Assembly (NCBI GenBank): GCA_002049455.2
Contig: KV919100.1
Coordinates: 16,961-80,960 of the forward strand
Source of the DNA: Porphyra umbilicalis
Taxonomy: Eukaryota; Rhodophyta; Bangiophyceae; Bangiales; Bangiaceae
Direction of reading: 5' to 3'
Length of the DNA stretch: 64,000 nt
Shown: positions 51,373 through 61,018 of the stretch, piece by piece
Position numbering within the stretch: the first letter of the stretch is position 1
Layout: each line of letters starts with the position of its first letter
Notes under the pieces: generated by a model
The model's database searches: none
What the model was told of the DNA's origin: nothing
The model's input: the letters and a program-made list of their open reading frames with translations, nothing else
Position numbers and translations under genes: made by a program

Positions 51373-54285
51373 CAAGTGAGGTAATACCAGCCTTGGCTGC
51401 TGAGATTCAAAAGCCAAGGCTCAAAAGCCAACCCCCCCCCCCCGTGCATGCGTGCAGGTGCGCGTTCCGCAGCTCTTACAGACAGAGTGCTGACAGAAGC
51501 GGAGCAGCGTGATGGACTGCTATCCGTCCACCATGAGGACTTTAACTCCCTGTACTGCCGGTGAGATGAGCGCCCATATAGACGCTTTGCTGTTTTCCTT
51601 TCGACGTTCTCATAGCGACATCTCCGTTCATGTGCGTGTTCGTGGGCGAGAAGAATTCGCCCTTCTGGCCCCGTTCCCCCGCGGCTGCCCGCCGCCCCGC
51701 GGCTGCCGCCGCCGCCCCGCGGCTGCCCGCCGCCCCGCGGCTGCCCCCGCCGCCCCGCGGCTGCCCGCCGCCCCGCGGCTGCCCCCGCCGCCCCGCGGCT
51801 GCCCGCCGCCCCGCGGCTGCCCGCCGCCCCGCGGCTGCCCGCCGCCCCGCGGCTGCCCCCGCCGCCCCGCGGCTGCCCGCCGCCCCGCCGCTGGCTGCCG
51901 CCGGCCGCCCCGCCGCTGGCTGCTGCCCCGCCGCTGCCCGCCGCCCCGCCGCTGCCCGCCGCCCCGCCGCTGGCTGCTGCCCCGCCGCTGCCCGCCGCCG
52001 GCCGCGCCGCCGCTCCCCTCCCCCCGCCGCTGCCCGCCGCCCCGCCGCTGCCCGCCACTCCGCGGCTGCCCGCCGCTCCGCCGCTCCCCGCCCACCTGCC
52101 GCTGCTCGCCGCCCCGCCGCTGCCCGCTGCCCCGCGGCTGCCCGCAGCCGGCCGCCCCACGGCTGCCCGCCGCCCCACGGCTGCCCGCCGCCCCTCGGCT
52201 GCCCGCCGCCCGGCTGCTCCCCTCCCCCCCGCCGCTGGCCGCCGCCCCGCCGCTGGCCGCCGCCCCGCCGCTGGCCGCCGCCCCGCCGCTTCCCGCCGCC
52301 CCGCCGCTCCCCGCCTTCCCACCGCTCCCCGCCCCCTCGCTGCCCTCGCGGGCGGCCGGCGGCGGCCGGAGGCGGCACCTCTTTTGGGGGGTGGTTGGCG
52401 ACGGTGGCGACCGGCGGCCGCTGCTGGCGGGAGGAGCGGCCGGAGGGGAGGGAGATCGGGCACAGCGGTTGGCGTCAGGGTGGGCGGTCGTCCAGGGGGC
52501 TGAACGGCCTCGGTGCCTGGGGACGGCCATTGCTGGGGTGGGCGGGCGGTCGGTGAGGGAGGCGGCTGGTGGCCGGCGGTGGGGGTGGTCAGTGGAGGGG
52601 GTGGCTGGCGGCGGGGGTGGCCGGCGGCGGGGGTCGTCGGCGGTGGGGTCGATTGGATGCGTGTCTGGGGGACACATAGCGACTTCCAGGTATAACACAG
52701 AGTTGTCTGGCTGCGTGCTACCTCTATGGGCGACTCGTAGGCACGAAACTGGGGTTCTGACTTGTATGGAGGCACACTACGCTCAGTGGGCATTCTACGA
52801 CCGTGCTGGTGTGGGTTTTTAGGGTCCGTTAAGAGTACATGATGTAGCAAAGCCAACGCACACAGAAGGTTGGCCAGCAGATAGGCAGGGCACCGTGGGG
52901 AGTCATCGGCATATCGGGTCCCTGTGAAGTTGAAGGGGCGAAAATCGTAGGAAGGAAGCGTCTGTACGCTTAGTGACTCGCTTTTTCGTTCCCAGGACCC
53001 TTCAAAGCACCGCGTACAAGTCTCTTTAGAAAAATGGTGTTTTTGTCAAGTTCCGCCTGGACATGTCGTTCGCTCCTCCCTCTTGCACCGGATGGAAGCA
53101 TGGAACATGGCGATGACCAGACTATACGGACCCCGACCAAAGCTGCACAAAATAGGTACAGGGTACTGTAGGAGATGTGCTGTGCTGTTTTTTTCGCAAG
53201 AAAACATGCAGAACTGCTGTAGGCAGCAAGAGAAGCGCAGAGCGCATCCCACTGGATTAAACAGTGTCAGAGAAAACACGTCATCCACTGGACTGAGCAG
53301 TGTCTGTGCCGATCTGCCGACTCGACGGTATCTGAGACACTGTCAGAGGGTGGCCATTCACACTGCGAGGTGGTATGATTATATCTCTACCCTCGACTGC
53401 TGTTTTCCTCTACTGCCGCTGCCTCCCCCCACTGCCGCTGCTTTCTCCCAGTGCATCAGCCTCCCTCCACCGCCGCTGCCTCCCTCCACCGCCGCTGCCT
53501 CCCCACATCGCTGCTGCGCTCCCCCATCCCCGTTGCGTCCCCCGATTCCTGCGGCCTTCCCCCTTTCCTACTGCGTCCCCTCTTCGCTGCTGCCCTTCGT
53601 CACAGGTTCTGGCCCTCCCTACCAGGGCTCCGACCCCCACAACTGATACCCATTCCTCCCACTGGTGCTGCCCTACCCTTCACTGGTGCTACGCCCCCTC
53701 CATCCGTGCTACCCCCCTCCTACCCGAGCTGCCCCCCCCCCCCCACTGGTACTGCCCACCCCGACCGGTGCTGCCCCCCTCCCACCCGAGCTGCCCCCCC
53801 CCCCACTGGTACTGCCCACCCCCACCGGTCGGCGCAGCCACAGCGGCGACCGTAGTCACGGAATGGTGTGGCAAGGACACCTGGGTCAAGAACGGGAGGG
53901 AGGCGGCAGCCCCCATCAGCGGCGGTGGTCGCCCACCCCTGGAAGGGACGACGAGCAACGACAGCAGCGCCCGGCGGCGGTGGTGGTGGCTCTCGCATGT
54001 GTGGGGCGGCGAGCGGCGGCGGTCGTGCATGACCGGCATGCATGGCGCGGCAGCGTCGATGGCCCATCCCTGTCAAATGCCCAGCCCAACGGAATCAACG
54101 GCTGCGTATCGAGTAAAATGATATTGGCCCCGTTTCAAAGTAGCGAAATCTGAGGTGATAGTAAGTCTCCATGAAATACAGTACAGGATTTATTATCCAT
54201 TCGCATCCCCCATTCCACCCTCCCAAACGCCAACCCTCCTTGGCGGCAAATCGCCGCTGAGCCAAGGCTGGCTTTATCTCGCCTC
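51373..54285. mobile_element. 2.9-kb non-autonomous element nested in the 5' LTR
   Basis: Flanked by a direct duplication of ACGGGTT (51366-51372 and 54286-54292), which occurs once in the intact LTR. The ends are imperfect inverted repeats sharing CCAGCCTTGGCT (about 51388-51399) and its complement AGCCAAGGCTGG (54261-54272). The left half is dominated by a CCGCGGCTGCCCGCCGCC-type array. Open frames there are repeat artefacts and no transposase is seen. Confidence 0.8.
51670..52350. repeat. CCGCGGCTGCCCGCC-type tandem array
   Basis: Units of 12-18 bp built on CCCGCCGCCCCGCGGCTG, with CCGCTGGCC variants, fill about 680 bp. They produce Ala/Gly/Arg or Pro/Leu open frames on both strands. Confidence 0.9.
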
Positions 54286-54409
54286 ACGGGTTTGACGGTG
54301 GTCGGGATTTGGAGTGGATCCTGTCCGACCGGTTTTCCGGATCGGCTAACCCCCTCGTGACTGGAAGAGGGCCCCGTGCCGAGGCCTGACAAGCAGTAAT
54401 GCTGTCACA
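54286..54409 (-). repeat. 5' LTR, remaining part
   Basis: Identical to the last 123 bp of the 3' LTR (42460-42582), ending TGTCACA. The CTGGG target duplication follows at 54410-54414. Confidence 0.95.
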
Positions 54410-55593
54410 CTGGGGCGGCGTCGGACGATGATGCAGGGGACGATGCCAACGCGACCAAGAGCAAGTCTCGGAAGCGGCTGCGTGAGCGGGTGGTCGATGC
54501 GGCAGCGGCCAAGGCCGTGGAGGCCTTGGTGTGGAAGATGGACGGCGTCGCCGTCGCGGTTGAGCCCCCGCCTTGGGGGGTCAGTCAAGACCCCCTCCTT
54601 GTGGCACACATCACTGCGCACAACTCTTTCGTGACGGCAAATGCCTCGCAAAAGATTGCCGTGGCCATGGGGGCGCTCACCCGATCCCTGGCGGGTACGA
54701 CTTCCCCCCCGCCAAAGCGCCGGCGCCTGACCAAGTCGCCTCTTTTGGCAGCCACCCCTGTGACCCCCGCACCCGGAGCTTGTCGGGCGGTCGGTGCAGG
54801 CGATCGTACTGGGGCTCCTCGGGCGGACGCTACTGGCGCTTCTGGCGTTGGTACTGGGGACGAGGATGGGTCTGGCCTTGACGGCGAGCCGTCTCCCATA
54901 CTGGCCCAACTTCCAACTCCGGGAGACGGGGCACCACCGGGGGACGGGGACGGGGACGGGGAAGATGGGGATGCGGGGGGGGTGGTGGTCGTGGGGCCGG
55001 AGGTGGAGCTGGCGGAGGCGGCGGCGGTAGCGCGGGCCGCGCTCAAGAAGCCCCGCATCCAGGCGCTCCGGGTGGCTCTCACCCGCCGCATGCACCGCGG
55101 CATCATGTTTCCGGCTACCAATGACGACGTCTTCCATTCGAAGGCCTCCCTCGGCGCCTTCCTGACTATTGTGGTCAAGGAGGTCGCTGGGGTGAACGCG
55201 GCGGACGCGGAGCGGCTGCTAGGGAAGGTGAACTGGGACGTGCCGCGCGTTACTGGGGACAAGTCCCCTACCAAGAAGCTTCTCCGGTCTTGGCTCGGCA
55301 AGACGAGAAACAACATTCACTTCAACCTTAAGACGGTCATCTTCCGAGCGTGGGCCGTCGGTAGTGGCTACTCTGAGATGGGGACGCCGCCCCCGCCCAA
55401 CAGCATCAAGAACTATCTTACCGGGCGCGGATACCTGCGCGGGGAAGCGGGGCGGCGCGGGGTCGTGGCGGCCGTCCTGGCCGCGATGGGACACTGCAAC
55501 GTGGACCCGGACGAGAAGACCTTCCCCGACGGCAAGACGGGCGACACCCTTATCTCTACCTGGCTGTCCACCTTGGCGTTTGTTCTCAGCAAA

Positions 55594-55864
55594 GTACGTT
55601 ACTGGGACTGTGTTTGTTGTACTGTGGCTCGTGATCGTGTTTGCATACTCCGAGACGGGGACGGTGATTCAGTACGAGAGAGCAGGGGGACTGTGGGTGT
55701 GCCTGCCAAGGAGTGCCTACTGACCAGTACTGCCTTGGTGTCATTTGTGTCGTTGTCCTGGTTCGTGTTGTGTTGTGTTGGTGGCCGCTGTCTTGGCGTC
55801 GCTGTCTTGGTGCGGAATGTGTGTACTGGCTGGCTGGTCTTTGCTGCTGTTTCTCCTTCCCCAG
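55594..55864 (+). other. intron of the split repeat-containing gene
   Basis: A 271-bp intron, T-rich, donor GTACGT after an AAA codon, acceptor TTCTCCTTCCCCAG. Phase 0 on both sides. Confidence 0.75.
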
Positions 55865-57002
55865 ATTCGGGTATCACTCGAGGTCGACTACCTGGAGGCC
55901 ATTGGTAAGGGCAAGGATTGTATTGCGCTACACGGCGGCAGGGCCAAGTCTGGACGCAACGTGTGGGCCAAGGAGCTGCGGTACCTGAACGTCTGCGTCG
56001 ACGAGGCCGGAGACTACTGGGCAAGGCTGTTCCAAACGAACCAAGACGAGGACAACCGCGCGACAATCCCGCAGCCCCCGCCGTACCCCATCAACGACGT
56101 CGCCCAGCTGGCCGGCGTCTTCGTGGACGACGCCAGGCTCCCCGAGGACAAGGACGTGACGGACGAGGAAATTAAGACCCTGCGGGAGATGGTCGACTCT
56201 TGGATCGTTAAGCGCAAGGAGGAGGCGGCGGCAGTGGTCGACCTGGATGCTGATGATGATGGAGAAGAGGGACTGGGGGGAGGAGACGGGGGCGGCGGAG
56301 GCGGAGCCGGGGGAGGTGGCGATGGGGGTGGGGATGGGGATGGGGGGGCGGAGGCGAGGGAGGCGGGGGAGGCGGGGATGGGAACGGCGGGGGTGGGGGT
56401 GGGGGTGGCGACGCGGCGGACGGCCATCGCAAGCGCGGCAGCGGTACTGGCACCGGCGGCGACGCGGCGGCTGGCGGCGGCACGGCGGCACAACCCTGCC
56501 GTGTCCAGCACCCCGGCGGTGGTGCAGCAGGCGGCGGGGGGGGGGGTGGGGGGGAGGCTGCAGCGAGCGGCGACGCTGCCAGCGGCAGCGACGCATTGTC
56601 GTTGAAGACGGGGCGCCTGCCGTCGTGTCAGCGTCACCCGTTTGACCGCTCGGACGAGGAGGACGACGTCGTCCGGCGGCCACGCAAGCGGTTGTGGTCC
56701 CGGCGGCGCATTTCGGGGGCTCGGGGGGTGAACAACAGCATGGGTTCAGACTCTGAGTTTGCGCCCGATGACGTCGCGACGCCGAGCAACTCGTCTTAGC
56801 CGTATGCTTGTGTCTTGTGTGTACTTGGTTTGGTTTGGTCTGCTCATTTTCTCTCTTCTCTGTTTTGCTTGGTGGTGGGCGGGTGGGGGGGGGGAGCGGG
56901 GGGCGCGGGAGGAGGAGCGCACTGGACTAGGAGCGCACTGTCCCGGTGGGGGGGAGCGGGGCGGGCACGGGGGGTGTGGGGAAGGAGCGTACTGCCCCCC
57001 TC

Positions 57003-57026
57003 CCCCCCCCCCCCCCCCCCCCCCCC
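57003..57026. repeat. poly-C tract
   Basis: More than 20 consecutive C bases just after a mixed C/T stretch. Its length is unreliable. Confidence 0.9.
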
Positions 57027-57527
57027 AGGAGGCGCTGGAGCACCCTGTAAAATGCATCTTTCCGCCTGTAACGTATGCCGCCAGCGTGGAACTACGTGGC
57101 GCCGCAGAGGCCCCATACGACAGCTCTCGACAGTGTGATGCGTATAACGGTCGGTATGCACAACGTAGCGACCTGCTGATGGAATACGAATCCAGCCCAG
57201 GCACGCTCGCAATCGTGGCACCAAGGGGGGCCACGTGACTTGTCTCACCAGGTGCGGTGATGCCCCCAATTGGAGCTGTGAGGGGGGGGGAGGCGGCTCC
57301 CGGACATGTCGTTGAACAGTGTCAGAACCGTGCTGGCCGCGTACTGTTGCTCTAAAATGCGAATATGCCATCTATACTGATAGTGTAGACACTGAGGAAA
57401 AGCGGGGTCGAATATGGCCCAGTACAGCCATTTCAGACGTACTGGCACCAATCTGAAAACCGCCCGGGTAAGTCCCCAAGTAGCGTGGTACGGAATCGCG
57501 ACGATCCCAGCCGAGGCCACGCCGCCC

Positions 57528-57597
57528 AATGGAATTTCGATATGGCCGTTCAGCGTTCGGACGTTCGGGGCGTTCGGGCTGGTGTAGAATGACCCTC
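57528..57597. repeat. dispersed ~75-bp repeat, copy 2 (inverted)
   Basis: Reverse complement of 35142-35220, including GTTCGGACGTTCGGGGCGTT. Only a few bases differ. Confidence 0.8.
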
Positions 57598-58199
57598 AGG
57601 CTCGCCCCATCCTCGGGCCGCCACGCCCGCTGCTGCCGCAGCCCCCACCGCCGCCGCCGCCCCCGCCCCTGGACGCGGCCCCCGCCACTGGCGCCGCCCC
57701 CGCCCCTGATCGTGGCCCCTTCGCCGCCGCTGCCGCTGCCGCCGCCCCCGCACCCGCACCCGCACCCACCCTCGCCCCCGTCTCTGCACTCGCCGCCGCC
57801 GTCGCCGCCGCCCCCGCCCCAGCCCCCGCGGCCGCAGCCCCCGCCGCCGCCGCCCCCGCCCGTGGCCGCGGCTCCCGCCGCTGGCGCCGCTCCCGCCCCT
57901 GGCCGCCTCCTCTCAGGCTCATTGGAGTGGCGTGAGTACTGGGCTGGTGAAAGAGGTGTCGCCGTGGGTGGTGGATGAGGTGGGGTACGGGGTGAGGGTG
58001 GAGGATTGGTACTGAGGCGCAGGTGGAGCATGGTACAGGGTGGGGGGGCAGTGAGGTTTGGGTAGGATCCGAGGTAGAAAACTGAGTGGGGGTGGAATCG
58101 GGGCACTGACTGGGCGTGTTTCTGGCGACCGGGGCGTGGTAGCCAAGCGGGCGCGGGGGGGTGAAGGTGGCGTGTTCTCAAGAAAAACATCTTGGGACA

Positions 58200-58390
58200 G
58201 ACCCTCTCTGTCGCCACATCCTGACCACTGTATTCGGTAGGATCGCTGACACTGCTCAGTCCAGTGGATCACACGTCTGTCTGATGACACTGCACAATCC
58301 AGTGGAATCGTTGGTTGCGCTTCCCTACCTGCCTACAGCGGCTCTCGTTGTGTTTTCACAGAAAAAGTACCATTGCACATCACTAGCAAT
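58200..58390. repeat. diverged repeat shared with the nested element
   Basis: The reverse complement resembles 53150-53350 inside the nested element. Shared blocks include ATCCACTGGACTGAGCAGTG and GCTGTAGGCAG, with many differences between. Confidence 0.6.
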
Positions 58391-59231
58391 GATATGTGTG
58401 CTTCCTGGCCAGCTGCGAGAAGAAAATATGCTGCTGGGTACACTTGATTCACGCGTTCCTTCACTCGTGCAGTCCTGCTCACGTCCGAGGTGCGTCGAGC
58501 ACTTCTGGGACAAACATGAGCAAAACATAACTTTCTTGGATGTAGGATCATGGTTGGGTCTTTGAAGGGCGCTGGTTACGGCATTGTGGGTCTTTTTCTA
58601 CACAAAGGCTTCTTTCATACCGTTTCTGCCCTCCAAAGGTAACAGTCACCAGTACCCGACACCACCTCCCCAGCCTACCATACCCATCCATGCCCCAGAA
58701 GTTTTAGGGCACTGCAACCGGCATGTACCAGCCCCTCAGTAGAGCCCAAGAGACGGGACTACTACCATAACAGGAAGCCTGGAGGACGGCCTCTGTGACA
58801 AACTGTCCGCAAACCTCCCGAGCTATGGGCACGAGCTGACTACAGAGGTCCCAAGTTACAAAAGTATTCTAAGCCACTCCTGAAGTTGTGTACACCCCGC
58901 CCAAGGGATGTGCCCATGGTATGCCGCCCCCCCACCGACGTGTATACGGCAACTCAACAGTTGCTCCTTTCGGGTACGGAGGGCAACAAAGTCATGTGGC
59001 GGTCAACAACACGCTTTACAAGGTTCGTATACACATGGAGTAGCACAGAGACTGTACGGGCTCCATAGGAGTCGCCAGGGAAAAGTAAAACACGGCACTA
59101 TACCCCCCCCAACAGATCACACCAAGCCAGCCCTGTCCCCCGACGGCACCTACCCCCGTCCCCCCGAGCCAGGGGGAAGTGGCAGGGAGAAAAGCCACCC
59201 GCCGGTGGCGCGAGCCGTCGCTGGGGCGCCG

Positions 59232-59543
59232 GCAACGAACGGCTGCAGCAGTCGCCACGGGGACGGCGGCAGCCGGCGGCGGCGGCGGCCGGTGGTGGCG
59301 GCGACGGCAGGCAGGGGCTGCCGCGGCAGGGGGCTGAGGCGGCAGATGTGATGGCCGAGGGCCGCGGCGACCGCACGCTAGGGCGGCGGCAACGAACGGC
59401 TGCAGCAGTCGCCACGGGGACGGCGGCAGCCGGCGGCGGCGGCGGCCGGTGGTGGCGGCGACGGCAGGCAGGGGCTGCCGCGGCAGGGGGCTGAGGCGGC
59501 AGATGTGATGGCCGAGGGCCGCGGCGACCGCACGCTAGGGCGG
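59232..59543. repeat. tandem duplication of a ~157-bp unit
   Basis: A unit starting GGCAACGAACGGCTGCAGCA and ending CGACCGCACGCTAGGGCGGC occurs twice back to back and is nearly identical. Confidence 0.9.
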
Positions 59544-60070
59544 CGGCGGCAGAGGGCGGCGGCGGTCGGGGCGGGGGCGGCGGCCGGGGCGGCGGCGGCG
59601 GGGGCGGCGGCGGCGGCCGGGGTGGAGGTGGCGGGGCAGGGGCGGCGGCGGTGGCGGCGGCGGCCGGGACAGCGGTGGCAGGGCGGGGGCGGCGAGGACG
59701 GCGGCGGGGGCGGGGCGGGGGCGGGGGTGGCGCGGCGGGGGCGGCGGCGGCTGCCGGGGCGGCGGTGGCGGGGCGGGGGCGGCGAGGACGGCGGCGGGGC
59801 GGGGGCGGGGGCGGGGGTGGCGCGGCGGGGCGGCGGCGGCTGCCGGGGCGGCGGTGGCGGGGCGGGGGCGGCGAGGACGGCGGCGGCGGCGGCTGCCGGG
59901 GCGGCGGTGGCGGGGCGGGGGCGGCGAGGACGGCGGCGGGGGCGGGGGCGGGAGCGGGGGTGGCGGGGCGGGAGCGGCGGCGGCGGCCGGGGCGGCGGTG
60001 GCGGGGCGGGGGCGGCGGGTACGGCGGCGGGGGCGGGGGCGGCGGCGGCGGGAGGGGGGGCGGTGGTGGC
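59544..60070. repeat. GGCGGGGGC-type minisatellite
   Basis: Repeats of GGCGGGGCGGGGGCGGCGAG and close variants with a higher-order period of roughly 55-90 bp. Almost no A or T occurs on this strand, so a G-quadruplex-prone array is likely. Confidence 0.9.
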
Positions 60071-60286
60071 GTGGTCATGACGGCGGTCACGCTGCACAGG
60101 ACGTCGGTGAGGCATGTGGGGGGGTCGTGCGTCGCGGTGTATGGACAGTGGAGCAGGGGGTCCGTGATCAGGACCTACGAGCTATTCAAAGGTGGCCCCT
60201 ATGTCGTAGATATGCCCAGATACAATCCGGAAATGTGTTGAGGAGCGCCACTTGTCACACAGGCACGGCACCTGATTGGTAGAGGA

Positions 60287-60350
60287 GCCTTCGTGATGTG
60301 GCACTTGCCTTCGGGATCTGGCTGCCAGTTCCCGAAGGCTGTGGTTTCCC
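60287..60350. repeat. GCCTTCGTGATGTGG hairpin family, second copy
   Basis: AGCCTTCGTGATGTGGCACT...CCCGAAGGCTGTGGTTTCC is the inverted relative of 34823-34912 and can also fold on itself. Confidence 0.7.
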
Positions 60351-61018
60351 TGGTTGCATGAGGGCCTAGCACATGCATGGTTCCCCCTCGAGAGAGGTTG
60401 ACAGTACTGTATCGGCGAACACAATGGCGTTTTGTTCGGGCTTTGTTGCCCGACCAGACGGACCAACAGACCGGCCTATGTTTGCCTGTTCCCAACAAAC
60501 ATTTCTGTTCGGCGATCTGTTGGTTTTCCCCGTGCAGCGACGATGGGCTGTGCTGCGGCGGCGGTCGGCGCCGTCGGCGCCGCCCCCGCTGGGGCTTCCC
60601 CTACCCCCTCCGCCGCACTCGGGGTGGCGGCGCCTGTGCCGGCGCCACGCTGCCCCCGCCGGTCGCCAGGGTGCTGCCGCCGTCTGCGACCGCCGCGGGC
60701 AGGCGGGGTGCGGGGGTCGCGGAGGCGGCGGTAGCACACATGCGGGGGGCCTGTTTGTTTGGTGGGCGTGGAGCCTATTGTTTTTTTTGTTTTTTCAAGG
60801 TGGGTGCCGCCTGCTTCCCTTTGCAATGCCCGCACACACCCGCGGCCGTCGGCTGCGCTGCGCGCCATTGGTACAATTATTTTGTTGTCAAGGCGTCCCG
60901 TTGGCGCTCCCCCGGGCCCGACATACAATTTCCAAACACGCGCCGCACACACAACACGCGAGCGGGACACGCGCGGGGCGGCCGAAGGGCCGACCGCCCC
61001 GACCGCCCGCGTGCACCT

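Larger units (their letters stand above)
41773..54409 (-). mobile_element. Ty3/gypsy LTR retrotransposon (chromovirus)
   Basis: Complete element on the minus strand. Target duplication CTGGG lies at 41768-41772 and 54410-54414. The LTRs start TGTGACA and end TGTCACA. Order along the minus strand: 5' LTR (right, interrupted), primer-binding site, gag, pol by -1 frameshift, long 3' noncoding segment, polypurine tract, 3' LTR (left). The two LTRs differ by seven substitutions in about 810 bp, so the insertion is fairly recent. Without the nested 2.9-kb insertion it is about 9.7 kb. Confidence 0.96.
40369..56799 (+). pseudogene. unrecognised gene with seven 29-residue repeats, split by an LTR retrotransposon
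   Basis: Exon 1 (40369 to ~41459) encodes MQRGSSLGRLLVSIGNVIEG, Ala and Pro runs, then seven copies of a 29-residue unit (TATAAKTNVPPKTPSTTPPP + ATTVDGGGE). It ends at a GTACGT donor. The next exon begins shortly before 41772 and resumes at 54415 (AASDDDAGDDANATKSKSRK, acidic then basic). It continues through a conserved-looking block (GKTRNNIHFNLKTVIFRAWA) to 55593. Exon 3 runs 55865-56799 and ends in an acidic/basic tail rich in Asp, Arg and Lys. A nuclear, DNA- or RNA-associated role is only a guess from composition. The retroelement lies inside the second exon. A frame change in G runs at ~56270-56520 is also needed to reach the last stop. If the first donor is GTACGT, an in-frame TAG at 41755-41757 is a further problem. 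Confidence 0.55.
56800..61018. other. low-complexity and repeat region, no convincing gene
   Basis: Contains G runs at 56880-56990, a poly-C tract at 57003-57026, GC repeats at 57610-57910, a ~157-bp tandem duplication at 59232-59543 and a long GGCGGGGGC minisatellite to 60070. Long Pro/Ala frames on minus (59098-60090) arise from that array. From 60080 to 61018 I see only short hairpin repeats and unassigned DNA. Confidence 0.6.

Noticed and set aside
51372..52856. 494-residue and 437-residue frames over the CCGCGGCTG array
   Set aside because: Both strands and several frames are open because of the repeat; no domain and no conserved start.
59098..60090. 330-residue proline-rich frame resembling an extensin or formin FH1 segment
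   Set aside because: It coincides exactly with the GGCGGGGGC minisatellite and a tandem duplication, and no signal peptide or other domain accompanies it.
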